From Obelidium mucronatum (lineage: Eukaryota; Chytridiomycota; Chytridiomycetes; Chytridiales; Chytriomycetaceae): DNA of 38,564 bases. The position numbers were made by a program, and so were the translations under genes. The notes under the pieces were generated by a model. That model was not told where the DNA came from. It saw only the letters and a program-made list of their open reading frames with translations, and did no database searches. How positions within the stretch are numbered: the first letter of the stretch is position 1; every line of letters begins with the position of its first letter. Positions 1 through 8,484 of the stretch are shown here, one piece after another. The DNA lies in NCBI GenBank assembly GCA_025765595.1, contig JAIVFH010000255.1:1-38564 (forward strand), read 5' to 3'.

Positions 1-999
1 TGATTTCACGCAGTGCCTTGTAAAATAAACCACGGTTAACATACCATCAAAAAAATGGGCGCGACCAAATACCTTGTGTACATTAAATCCACCGCCGCCA
101 AACGTGTTTCTTCCCCATACATCAATTCCAAAAAACACGTCCTTCCGTCTATCCACACCACTCGCAGACGACACCAACTTTGCGGTTTCTTCCGGATACG
201 ATTGCTTCCACGTATAATTCACAAATATACCATCACATGCATCAAAAAAGGGTTTGTTTTCAGGCGTAACCCGATCCTGCCATTTCAACTTTCCTTCAAT
301 CGTGAGGGAATCATACCAAATGACTTTCGCATTGGGAACCGCAGAAGCCCGCATCGCCAATGTGAGAAGATGAACGAATTCTCTCATGGCAGCAGCGTGA
401 TGTGGCTCTCCCAAGTCGCATTCAATGTTGATGAACCAGCCTTCAAACCCAAAGAATAACGCCAGTTGAACTAATTTTTCGATATAGAATGTGGATACTT
501 TTGCAGCTGGGTAAATGGGTCGAGTGGATTCTGAACTTGTTGTGTCCAATGGTGTGATGATTGGCGTGGCATCATACTCTGGCCCATAGATCAACTTGAG
601 TGTTTCCACCACTGCGCCCTCCCATTCAGTTATCAATGTAGCATAAACGATAACGCCGTTTCGATGGGCAGTATTGACCCATTGCTTTGGTGGAATTGAA
701 ATCCGATGGTGCGAAAAGTACACAAACTCGTCAATGAGGGGAAAATGTTGGAATGAATAGTTTTCTGCAGTGTTTTCGGAAGGCCGTATAACTGTTTGGG
801 CAAACGCGTCGTCCTTGTATCCGTTGGCCATATCGTGGCAAATGAGCACTTTAGGCTCAGGGGAGTGCGAGAGTGGTCGGCTCTGAAGAGGCACAGATGC
901 AGCGTGGACTTGTTGATTGGCTGGAGTCCAGGCAGCGAGTTCATCAAGGGACTGTATTGGTTTGATTCTTGGTGGCTGATTCAATAATGTTTGATTCAT
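1..999 (-). CDS. ENGASE: Endo-beta-N-acetylglucosaminidase, GH85 family (partial, C-terminus outside window)
   Basis: Cleaves the chitobiose core of N-glycans (GlcNAc-beta-1,4-GlcNAc), usually in the cytosol during turnover of misfolded glycoproteins. The start at 999 gives MNQTLLNQPP and an open frame of 309 codons down to 73. GH85 signatures in order: CHDMANGYKDDAF, a block with FVYFSHHRISIPP and WVNTAHRNGVIVYATLITEWEG, then GWFINIE, whose N-x-E pair (residues 191 and 193) matches the catalytic Asn/Glu of the family. VIWYDSLT and DVWGRNTFGGGGFNVHK follow. A 56-nt GT-AG intron at 17-72 joins the last block to ALREI at 1-16, where the window cuts the gene. No signal peptide is seen, which fits a cytosolic enzyme. 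Its start codon faces that of the broken gene at 1050, 50 bp away. The family call is firm; only the 3' end is missing. Confidence 0.93.
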   Translation of the reverse strand, partial: MNQTLLNQPPRIKPIQSLDELAAWTPANQQVHAASVPLQSRPLSHSPEPKVLICHDMANGYKDDAFAQTVIRPSENTAENYSFQHFPLIDEFVYFSHHRISIPPKQWVNTAHRNGVIVYATLITEWEGAVVETLKLIYGPEYDATPIITPLDTTSSESTRPIYPAAKVSTFYIEKLVQLALFFGFEGWFINIECDLGEPHHAAAMREFVHLLTLAMRASAVPNAKVIWYDSLTIEGKLKWQDRVTPENKPFFDACDGIFVNYTWKQSYPEETAKLVSSASGVDRRKDVFFGIDVWGRNTFGGGGFNVHKVFGRAHFFDGMLTVVYFTRHCVKS

Positions 1000-1049
1000 T
1001 TAGTTATTTTTTAACCAGTGACGTTTCTCTGCAACTGCACTCCGTAATA

Positions 1050-2025
1050 ATGTCTGAAGCTGATTGGAAAAAGTTCGTTGAAATAGGAAATACTATCGAC
1101 AAGATGAGAGGTGTCTCACTCGCACAGAAAAAGCACAACATGCGTTGTTGTTGGTGCAAATGCTTCGAAGAACCGAGTTTCTTGTTGGCTCCAAAGAGCG
1201 CTTCGACTTCTACGCAACCCTCCTCCCCAAAATAGTTTTCTATCTGGATGGGAATGCCACTGCGGTTTTGGACGCCGTAGAGAAATACTTTCTTATTCAA
1301 CACTGCAAGTCCGGAAATTTCGATGAAAACCAGTTCCACATGTCCTTTTAGCCAAAAAAGAGTGGAATTCAATCAAGATTCACGTGTGATGTCAGTGATG
1401 GAAGTCAAACAACTCGCTACTTTATCAAAACGCATCATCATGATCTTTCCACGGAAGACCATCCAAAACCACTGGATACAAAGGAGTTGTTCATATACCA
1501 ATTTCTAAACCGCCTTGGGATCGGGCCAGATGTTCATTTCTTTGTTCCATCTGACATCTCACAGACGACTGTTTGTATTGCCACAAAAGATTGTCATCTC
1601 ATACGATTGTCTCACTTGACCAAGGATACAGACCAAGGATACAGTGAACACGAAAGCTTTGGTTCAACTGGATTTGATTTCTCGGATTCTCTGTCTTTGT
1701 GATTGCACAACAAACTCCTCGAATTGTGGTCAACTCAACGGCAAGCCAATGATTGTGGATTTTTGTATCAAAAGCCAATCTGGTGGATATTTCAAATCGG
1801 ACATCTATCAAGAAAATACGGAGTTCAATTATTCTGAATTGATGGCAGAAGCTGTTGGAATCCACAAGAGCAGAAATCTTTGATTGTGAAAGATACATTG
1901 CAAGAGTGAGATCTCGTGGAAGTGATCAACGAAACTGCGTTGGGAATTCACCAAATGATTCAGGATATTGTCACCAAAGATAAAGTCGATGATGATCTTG
2001 AACGTTACATTCGGGATGTGACGGA
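1050..2025 (+). pseudogene. Decayed unrecognised gene (possibly kinase-like), split by a retrotransposon; its tail is at 7242-7284
   Basis: Starts MSEADWKKFVEIGNTIDKM at 1050, then continues in other frames. One frame reads LLPKIVFYLDG..EKYFLIQHCK, hits a TAG at 1349-1351, then runs through RYFIKTH and TKELFIYQFLNRLGIGPDV. A 13-bp tandem duplication (1618-1630 and 1631-1643) shifts the frame before QLDLISRILCLCDCTTNS and PMIVDFCIKSQ. A further break near 1890 precedes NETALGIHQMIQDIV. The copia element inserts after codon GTG-ACG-GA. The same frame resumes after it at 7242 as TIRILPESLNAVL and stops at 7284. The order Lys-containing strand (YFIKTH), helix (ELFIYQFL) and IVDF motif faintly resembles a divergent kinase fold. 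This is inference, and I do not recognise the family. At least three lesions precede or accompany the insertion, so the gene is dead. Confidence 0.7.
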
Positions 2026-2123
2026 TGTGTTGCTAGATCTTAGTTCTTTATTACTTTGTGTGTTTATTAGAATATATATTATCTTTTCTCTTAAAATCCC
2101 AATCTACCCGCCTTGTCCTCTCA
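2026..2123 (+). repeat. 5' LTR of the copia element
   Basis: 98 bp, beginning TGTGTTGCTAGATC and ending CCTTGTCCTCTCA, so TG...CA termini. Preceded by the target duplication ACGGA (2021-2025). Very short for a copia LTR (usually a few hundred bp). It must hold promoter and polyadenylation signals; an AT-rich core with TATATATTATC is visible. Confidence 0.92.
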
Positions 2124-2137
2124 GATTAAGACGTCTT

Positions 2138-4003
2138 ATGCAATCAAACCGCAACTACTACCAACCACTACTATCAAACATGTCTACAACTACTGTCCTT
2201 ACGCAAGAAAACGCGCCCAGCATCTACCAAGAATGGCTGGAAGCCACCAAAAACGCAGTTAACGACATCGAACTGGACGCGAAGAACTACCACTACAAGT
2301 CCATCACCGAAGCGTGGGACCACATGAAACCCGCAGTCACCAAACCACTACCAGGAACCTTTATTTCCACCACAGCAATCCTTGTCGCCGCGACAGCAAA
2401 CTCAAGTGCAACATACGCAGCCGACACAGCTAAATACACAACAACCAACATCCTCTACACCACAGTCGAAAATGCCATCTGCAAAGTCTTTCAAAAGCGA
2501 TTGGACGAGGACCTCTACGAAGTCTTCTCAGACGCAAAGAAAAACGGCACCTGTCAAACAGCTTGGTGCGCAGTTCTAACCCTCCTTAGCCTGGACGACG
2601 CCGCCGCCATCGACGCCCAAATGCGCGCCATCTGCAGCACTGTCCAATCCGACGGGGAATCCACTCTCGACTTTGCCACAATCATCAACAAACATGTCCG
2701 AAAACTCACAGCACTCAACCACAAAACCGACGACGCCACCTTCCAGTCAGAACTCAAGAAAGAATTCATGATGGGACTACTCCCAGCTAACCGCAAGGAA
2801 ATCCACGCCACAAAGGAAATCCCAGCCGCCGCAACATTCAACGACATCAGACTCCACTTACTCAAAGAAGCAGCAAAGGAGAAACAATCGGAAGCCAAGC
2901 ATGCTACAGCTAACTCCAACTCTGCTTTCATTGTCACTCTCCCCAAAACATCTCCTTCTTTATTTTTGACACCTTCTAACAATACAACCACCACAAACAA
3001 ACACCAAAACACTACCTTCCACAAATTCGACACAACCACCACCGTCTACGTCGGGAACATTGATACAGCAGCCAACAAACAGGATTTGAAAACAGCGCTA
3101 GCCGGAACACTCGGTGCCATCGAACGTGTCAGACTGGTCCGCAACCCAAACCCCAACCGTCCAGGATTCGCCTTCGTTCAATTCAAACAGCAAAAGGATC
3201 AGCAAAAAGCTCTTGAAGCCAACCTGGACTACGGCACACACACTTTAAAATTCAGCAAATACGAAGAGAAACCCCGCAACAACAACAATAACTTTAACAA
3301 TAACTCTAAGTTAGCATTGAAGGACAATAAAGCAATTGAAAAGTGTCTATTAGTGCAAACAGAAGAAGTTGTGAGTCTGGATGAAGAAGTTGTGAGTCAA
3401 GGATTGGGTACATGCCTTGGCACAGCATCGTCGTTTAGCTTACCCAAAGCCCTGGAGTTAAAACCGGCTCCCAAAGCCGCCGACGGAGAAGATGACATTG
3501 GATTGGTTCTTCCAATCAGTAGCCCCATCTCTTCTCCGTCAACTCCAGGCATCCGACAAAAGGTGATTAAATCCACCCCTAAATTGGAACTTTCATACTC
3601 TCACGTGACAAACCCAGAAAATAAAATTCTCTTGGCATCCGCAAAAAACAACATCCACCCCGGAAACGGCATTCTGGACTCCGGAGCAACGCAAAACATC
3701 TCCAACAACGCATTCTTCAAACAATCCGATAGAAATCCTCGAACCTATCAAGTCGGAAACAATGCGACCATCACCGGAAGCGGCAAAGAGGGATCTATTA
3801 CTGGAATCGCTCACCACCCAGATACGGCCAAACCGGATCAACCGCTCACCATCACAAGAGTGGAACACGTACCACATCTATCACAAACACTGTACTCTGT
3901 AAACCAACTGCAAAATGACGGATACGACATTTGGTTCACACGACTGCCGGATAAATCAAAATTTTCTACATCGGTCACCTGCCGCAAATACCAAACGCAG
4001 TAA
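2138..4003 (+). CDS. Copia Gag-protease polyprotein with an RRM domain
   Basis: 621 codons from ATG 2138; a second in-frame ATG at 2180 (MSTTTVLTQ) is the other candidate start. The N-terminal 250 residues form a helical copia-type Gag (EFMMGLLPANRKEI). Residues about 300-377 (nt 3040-3270) form an RNA-recognition motif: RNP2 VYVGNI, RNP1 RPGFAFVQF, spacing near 40 residues and final strand TLKFSKY. No CCHC zinc knuckle is seen, so the RRM may replace it in RNA binding. The protease active-site motif ILDSGAT is at residue about 511. The reading frame stops at 4003, just past YDIWFTRLPD, while the rest of pol continues in the -1 frame from 3955. The frame is open upstream through the LTR to 1916, but that part is host and LTR sequence. 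Confidence 0.88.
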   Translation: MQSNRNYYQPLLSNMSTTTVLTQENAPSIYQEWLEATKNAVNDIELDAKNYHYKSITEAWDHMKPAVTKPLPGTFISTTAILVAATANSSATYAADTAKYTTTNILYTTVENAICKVFQKRLDEDLYEVFSDAKKNGTCQTAWCAVLTLLSLDDAAAIDAQMRAICSTVQSDGESTLDFATIINKHVRKLTALNHKTDDATFQSELKKEFMMGLLPANRKEIHATKEIPAAATFNDIRLHLLKEAAKEKQSEAKHATANSNSAFIVTLPKTSPSLFLTPSNNTTTTNKHQNTTFHKFDTTTTVYVGNIDTAANKQDLKTALAGTLGAIERVRLVRNPNPNRPGFAFVQFKQQKDQQKALEANLDYGTHTLKFSKYEEKPRNNNNNFNNNSKLALKDNKAIEKCLLVQTEEVVSLDEEVVSQGLGTCLGTASSFSLPKALELKPAPKAADGEDDIGLVLPISSPISSPSTPGIRQKVIKSTPKLELSYSHVTNPENKILLASAKNNIHPGNGILDSGATQNISNNAFFKQSDRNPRTYQVGNNATITGSGKEGSITGIAHHPDTAKPDQPLTITRVEHVPHLSQTLYSVNQLQNDGYDIWFTRLPDKSKFSTSVTCRKYQTQ

Positions 4004-7000
4004 TATGCGCCAGCGGCAAAGAATCAAACGGACTGTACGAACTGAACTTCGAAAACGCTAACGAGAGCGCAATGATTATCAAAGGGACAATTCCAAAGAA
4101 CAACTTTGAAAAATGGCACGCTCGGGGCCACATTAGCAGATCAAAATTACGCCGCACCATAGCAAACGGCGGAGTAACCGGGTGCGACCTCACCCTATCC
4201 GAAATTGACGCAGAACTAGCAGACGAAACCTACCACTGCACATCTTGCATCAAAGGGAAACAAGAACGCAACACCCACAGCCGCCAAGGCGGCATCAAAC
4301 ACAAACCCTTTGAATCCATAGCCATACTATCATGCGACGCTATTATTATGCCAAAGAAATTCCCATCGATCGAAGGATACGTGGGAGCACTATCACTATC
4401 AGTACACAACTGTATCGGCTTTAAAGTCTCCTTTGGATTCAAGAAGCGATCGGAAATAGCAAACCTCATCAAATACACTATTAATTGGCTTGAACGACAG
4501 CATCCAAATCAAAAAGTAAAGATGCTACACCTCGACAAAGCAGGCGAACACCGACCAACCTGGTTTCGAGAAGAATTAAAAGACCTCGGACTAACAGTAC
4601 GGGAATCAGGAACAGATGAACATCAATCAAATGGAGAAATCGAAGGATGGTTCAAACTGTTACTGGAAAACATCAGAACGGATCTCATCCACAATGCGAA
4701 ACCGGAACACCTATGGTTCCATTCGCTGCAATACAATACCCACGTTGACAACGTATTCATCAAAAAAGGTTTCAAAATAACGGCGTACAAAGCACTCACA
4801 GGAAAGAAACCATTCATCGGAGACCTAAAACCACTATTCTGTCCAGCCTTCGGCCGCCTACTACCAAAACACCAACCAGCTGGGAAACTATCACCGCGCT
4901 CCATCGAAGGAATCTTTATTGGATACAGCAAATACATTTGGATGCCAGTCCAAGAAGATCCCAGCTATCTTCTCATCACCGACCTCAACAACGTCAAATC
5001 CATCCATAAATCCAGAGACGTACAATTCATTGAAGCGAAACCAAAACACCAAAACGACAACGTATTCATTTGGGACAATGTTCGAGACAACAACGGATTT
5101 AATCTAGACAATGGAACCATTAAAAAGAAGAAAGTAAGATTCGACGACGACGAACCCGAAACCATCGAAACTCCTCCAGTATTATTAGAGGACGAAGACA
5201 GCGACAATAATGACGAATTCGAAGACGCCCGATCCAACCAATCAACAGCAGCCACACCATCATCAACAACCGCAACACCACCAGAACAACCAACACCAAC
5301 GCCATCAACACCAACACCACCAACACAAACATCTGGACGAACAACAACTAAACCATGGAAACTCGGAATGCCAAACCCAAATCTAGGATCAGCAAACATT
5401 GCTACTGACAAACAATGGGACTTCCAATTCGTCATCAGACAAGAGGACGAACACAACTTAGTCTCGGATTTCCCAGAATTTGCACTCATGTCGATCGAAG
5501 GCCCACGCAATATCCAACGGGCAGTCTTGGACCCGGAATGGGAAGCAGCAGTAATGAAGGAAGTCAAGAACTATGTTGACTTCGACACTCACGAATGGAC
5601 TCGCGAAGAAACAATTGACCCAGATACACATCTACTCACCTTTCTCTGGGTACTAAAAATCAAAATAGACTCAGACAAACCACCACCAGACGACAAAACA
5701 TTCAAAGCCCAATGTTGTTTGAACGGCAAGAAACAACTAGAGTCAGAATACCCAGACGGAACGTTCGCATATACCCCACACTTGGACGCACTCAAGGTCC
5801 TCACCGCCATTGGAAACCAAGAAGACCTCGAATGCTGCAGAATAGACACCACAGCAGCTCACCTCTCCTCAGAACTGGAACCCGACCTAAACCTTTACGC
5901 CAAAGTTCCATTCGGATTCATCCCACCAGGACCCGGACGATGGGTCTGGAGACTTAAAAAAGCAGTTTACGGATGCAAACAAGCCAACAGAAGATACCAA
6001 ATCAAACGTGACACCTGCATCATCAAATTCGGATTTAAAGCATGTCCATTCGAAGACGGAGTATTCATGAAAATATACCCACCAACATCAGACAACGAGA
6101 AGGAACTCAAAATGTTCCTATTCACACACGCCGACGACAAGAGATTTTATTACTCAAAAGGACTGGAAGCCGAAAGAGACAAATTCTTCAAACATCTTGG
6201 AACTGAATTTACAATTAAAGTCGCGGAAGCCGATGGACACTTTGTCGGAATTCGAATCATCAAAACCTCTCCAACAACAACGACCATGGATCAAATCGAA
6301 TACGGAAAAACAATGATCGAAAAATACCTGGAACTTACGGAATTCGACGACGGAAAAGCAATTGCATCCCTGCTACCATGGAACAACGGAGCCAACGACG
6401 AATTTGACTCCATCGAAGACCCAACAGAAGAAGAAGCCCGTTACATGGAAAATCGAGATCTCTACTCACTAGTCGGGGCTCTCCAATTCAAATGCAAAAC
6501 AGACACTAGACTCATATTCGTAACCGGAAAACTCGCCCAACACACCCACAAACCGAAACCAGTTCACTGGAAAGCAGCGCAATTAGCCTTGGCGTACATC
6601 AAAAGCAACAACGATAAAGTCCTCACCTTCACAAAATGCAATGATTTCATGGCAAGCCACAAAGCTTACGCAGACAGCGACTACGCCGGAGACAAATCAA
6701 CACGAAAATCTGTCACGGGAATAATTGTTAAACTCGGAGGTGCAGCAGTTATCAGCCAAAGCTTCCAACAATCAACAGTACACGATTCTACCGTAACTGC
6801 CGAACTTGACGCACAGCACTCACTCACCCGCAAAACACAATGGTGCCGCAACTTCCTAGAATGGTGTGGCTACTCACAGGACCGACCAACCGTCCAATAC
6901 TGCGACAACACAGGAACACTCGACAACCTGAAGGACGGATCTAAGCGACAAAAAACTCGCCAAATGGACATCAAATACATGTACGTACGTGAACAAGTAG

Positions 7001-7119
7001 CCCTTGGAACCATCAAACCCACGTACTGCCCAACCAAATATATGTGGGCTGATATCGGCACGAAAGGACTCGCCGGACCACAATTCAATGACTGCCTGGA
7101 CGGAGTTGGCATGATCTAA
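3955..7119 (+). CDS. Copia Pol: integrase, reverse transcriptase, RNase H
   Basis: Open from 3955 (overlapping gag-pro by 49 nt in the -1 frame), first ATG 4072, stop 7119. Order: gag-pre-integrase with zinc-binding H-x3-H (WHARGH) and C-x2-C (CTSC); integrase core with Asp in LSCDAI, Asp in LHLDKAGEH and Glu in QSNGEIEGW; a Thr/Pro-rich linker (nt 5230-5350); RT with RIDTTAAHL and HADD in place of the usual YVDD; RNase H with YADSDYAGD, TAELDA, CDNTG and WADIGTKG. RT catalytic aspartates are present, but the residues around them differ from the usual LDVKTAFL and YVDD. Expression needs a -1 ribosomal frameshift in 3955-4003 (an A4T4 run lies at 3958-3965), or a 1-nt deletion has split an originally single frame. 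I cannot tell these apart here. Confidence 0.9.
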   Translation: MKIFYIGHLPQIPNAVICASGKESNGLYELNFENANESAMIIKGTIPKNNFEKWHARGHISRSKLRRTIANGGVTGCDLTLSEIDAELADETYHCTSCIKGKQERNTHSRQGGIKHKPFESIAILSCDAIIMPKKFPSIEGYVGALSLSVHNCIGFKVSFGFKKRSEIANLIKYTINWLERQHPNQKVKMLHLDKAGEHRPTWFREELKDLGLTVRESGTDEHQSNGEIEGWFKLLLENIRTDLIHNAKPEHLWFHSLQYNTHVDNVFIKKGFKITAYKALTGKKPFIGDLKPLFCPAFGRLLPKHQPAGKLSPRSIEGIFIGYSKYIWMPVQEDPSYLLITDLNNVKSIHKSRDVQFIEAKPKHQNDNVFIWDNVRDNNGFNLDNGTIKKKKVRFDDDEPETIETPPVLLEDEDSDNNDEFEDARSNQSTAATPSSTTATPPEQPTPTPSTPTPPTQTSGRTTTKPWKLGMPNPNLGSANIATDKQWDFQFVIRQEDEHNLVSDFPEFALMSIEGPRNIQRAVLDPEWEAAVMKEVKNYVDFDTHEWTREETIDPDTHLLTFLWVLKIKIDSDKPPPDDKTFKAQCCLNGKKQLESEYPDGTFAYTPHLDALKVLTAIGNQEDLECCRIDTTAAHLSSELEPDLNLYAKVPFGFIPPGPGRWVWRLKKAVYGCKQANRRYQIKRDTCIIKFGFKACPFEDGVFMKIYPPTSDNEKELKMFLFTHADDKRFYYSKGLEAERDKFFKHLGTEFTIKVAEADGHFVGIRIIKTSPTTTTMDQIEYGKTMIEKYLELTEFDDGKAIASLLPWNNGANDEFDSIEDPTEEEARYMENRDLYSLVGALQFKCKTDTRLIFVTGKLAQHTHKPKPVHWKAAQLALAYIKSNNDKVLTFTKCNDFMASHKAYADSDYAGDKSTRKSVTGIIVKLGGAAVISQSFQQSTVHDSTVTAELDAQHSLTRKTQWCRNFLEWCGYSQDRPTVQYCDNTGTLDNLKDGSKRQKTRQMDIKYMYVREQVALGTIKPTYCPTKYMWADIGTKGLAGPQFNDCLDGVGMI

Positions 7120-7130
7120 GAACAAAGATC

Positions 7131-7138
7131 GGGGGAAG
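7131..7138 (+). promoter_or_regulatory. Polypurine tract of the copia element
   Basis: GGGGGAAG directly abuts the 3' LTR and follows the pol stop by 11 bp. This is the expected position of the plus-strand primer for reverse transcription. Confidence 0.7.
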
Positions 7139-7236
7139 TATGTTGCTAGATCTTAGTTCTTTATTACTTTGTGTGTTTATTAGAATATATATTATCTTTT
7201 CTCTTAAAATCCCAATCTACCCGCCTTGTCCTCTCA
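7139..7236 (+). repeat. 3' LTR of the copia element
   Basis: Matches the 5' LTR over 98 bp except that it starts TA instead of TG. This inner terminus is not needed once the element has integrated. It is followed by ACGGA (7237-7241), the second copy of the target duplication. Confidence 0.92.
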
Positions 7237-7333
7237 ACGGAGACAATCAGAATCCTGCCAGAATCACTGAATGCAGTTTTATAAGAACACAACGACAACC
7301 CCATAAATACACTAAATAGTCTATTGTATACTA

Positions 7334-8484
7334 TTATGAAATAAAGCTTTGAAAGGCATGCCCGGCAAAGTCCAACAAAACTCCAGCCAGAACCACCCAT
7401 CCAAACCACTTGGCACCACGGAATCGACTGGCAGCATCCGTTCTACTGTTGATATTGAAACCACCAACCATCCACATGTAATGAGCTGCTGCCCCCAAAA
7501 CGCTGACTGCATAGAATATGGCACCTTGTTCATTCATGTATCCAGCAAGAGCCAGAAGCCCGGTTGACGCAACGCTGAAGGCAGTAAGAATTGGTTTGAT
7601 GTTGTCTCCAAAAAGTAAGGCAGTTGATTTGACGCCAGCATGAACATCATCATTCTTGTCTTGAACTGCATAAATGGTATCATAGACAATCGTCCAACAC
7701 CATCCAGATAGATACAATGGAACAGCCACCGACAAATTAAGGCCGCCTGTTATTGCAGACCATCCAAGGAGAGCACCCCAGTTAAATGCAAGTCCCAGAA
7801 CGGCTTGGGGCCAATAAGTGATTCGTTTCATGAGTGGATATATGACGACAAGAGATAAAGACGAAGCCCCCAATAAGATGCTAGAAAACGGTAAGTAAAA
7901 ACTCCAAAAGTGGTACAAATCCAGCAATTGTTTTATATTCACCTGAACCAATTCAGTTGGGTCAAGATGGCCAATCCAATAGACAACTGCAGACCCAAAA
8001 ACGACCAGGCTTGCAAATAGTTTAATTGTCCAGATGCTAAAGGGCGAGATCGGGTTCTGTCGACTTTCTTGTCCAGATCGCTGTCCCACATGTCGTTGAC
8101 AGTACAACCTGCGCCTCTCATTACAAATGCACCAACACCAAACAATGCCATCATTTTCGTCATGCCAAGCATAATGTGTATCGTTGGTTCAACTGAAAGC
8201 AAGGAATAGGAAGCCATGGCAATGGACCAAGAACCTGGCAGGAAAAGCAGGTACGATCCAGCGGGACGATCGACGCGAGCAAGACGCAAATACGGAATCA
8301 GTTTCGGATGCAGTTTGTGAAAGTAGTCTGGGATGGGTTCTAGTTTTGTGTTTGCATTTGGCACGAGCTCTTGTAGTTTGACTGTGGCGGGAGTGGCCGC
8401 CGTTCGGGTTGACAGCGGCAGGAAGCGTGGCCGCCACGGGGCGTGGATGCGGATGGACGGCGCCAGCGGGACGCAGCGCAGCAT
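7334..8484 (-). CDS. COQ2: 4-hydroxybenzoate polyprenyltransferase, mitochondrial (ubiquinone biosynthesis)
   Basis: Joins the polyprenyl tail to 4-hydroxybenzoate in the inner mitochondrial membrane, an early committed step of coenzyme Q synthesis. Two exons, 7943-8484 and 7334-7880, with a 62-nt intron (7881-7942), give 362 residues, normal for COQ2. The N-terminus [20 protein letters not shown] is Arg-rich without acids, a mitochondrial presequence. UbiA motifs: [20 protein letters not shown] (N130 to D138, first Asp-rich motif) and [13 protein letters not shown] (residues 247-259, second motif), both Mg-prenyl-diphosphate sites. Several hydrophobic helices lie between. Start chosen at 8484 because of the presequence. 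It is divergent from the uL3m gene with a 32-bp gap. The 5' end lies in a GC-rich island, the rest in average DNA. Confidence 0.96.

Larger units (their letters stand above)
2026..7236 (+). mobile_element. Near-intact Ty1/copia LTR retrotransposon (5.2 kb)
   Basis: Two 98-bp direct terminal repeats (2026-2123 and 7139-7236) enclose gag, protease, integrase, reverse transcriptase and RNase H in the copia order (integrase before RT). The 5-bp sequence ACGGA is present on both sides (2021-2025 and 7237-7241) as the target-site duplication. The host reading frame joins across it cleanly. A purine-rich tract GGGGGAAG lies at 7131-7138 just before the 3' LTR, as expected for plus-strand priming. 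Downstream of the 5' LTR no TGG-starting tRNA 3'-end binding site is visible. A perfect 10-bp palindrome AAGACGTCTT sits at 2128-2137 instead. The LTRs differ at one position (second base), so the insertion is young. Confidence 0.93.

Noticed and set aside
1916..2137. Start of the Gag frame at 1916
   Set aside because: The frame is open by chance through host pseudogene and LTR sequence; the element begins at 2026 and Gag should start at ATG 2138 or 2180.
3950..3970. Canonical X-XXY-YYZ slippery heptamer at the gag-pol overlap
   Set aside because: In the zero frame the run reads TCA AAA TTT TCT, which does not fit the canonical pattern, so a programmed shift is only a possibility.
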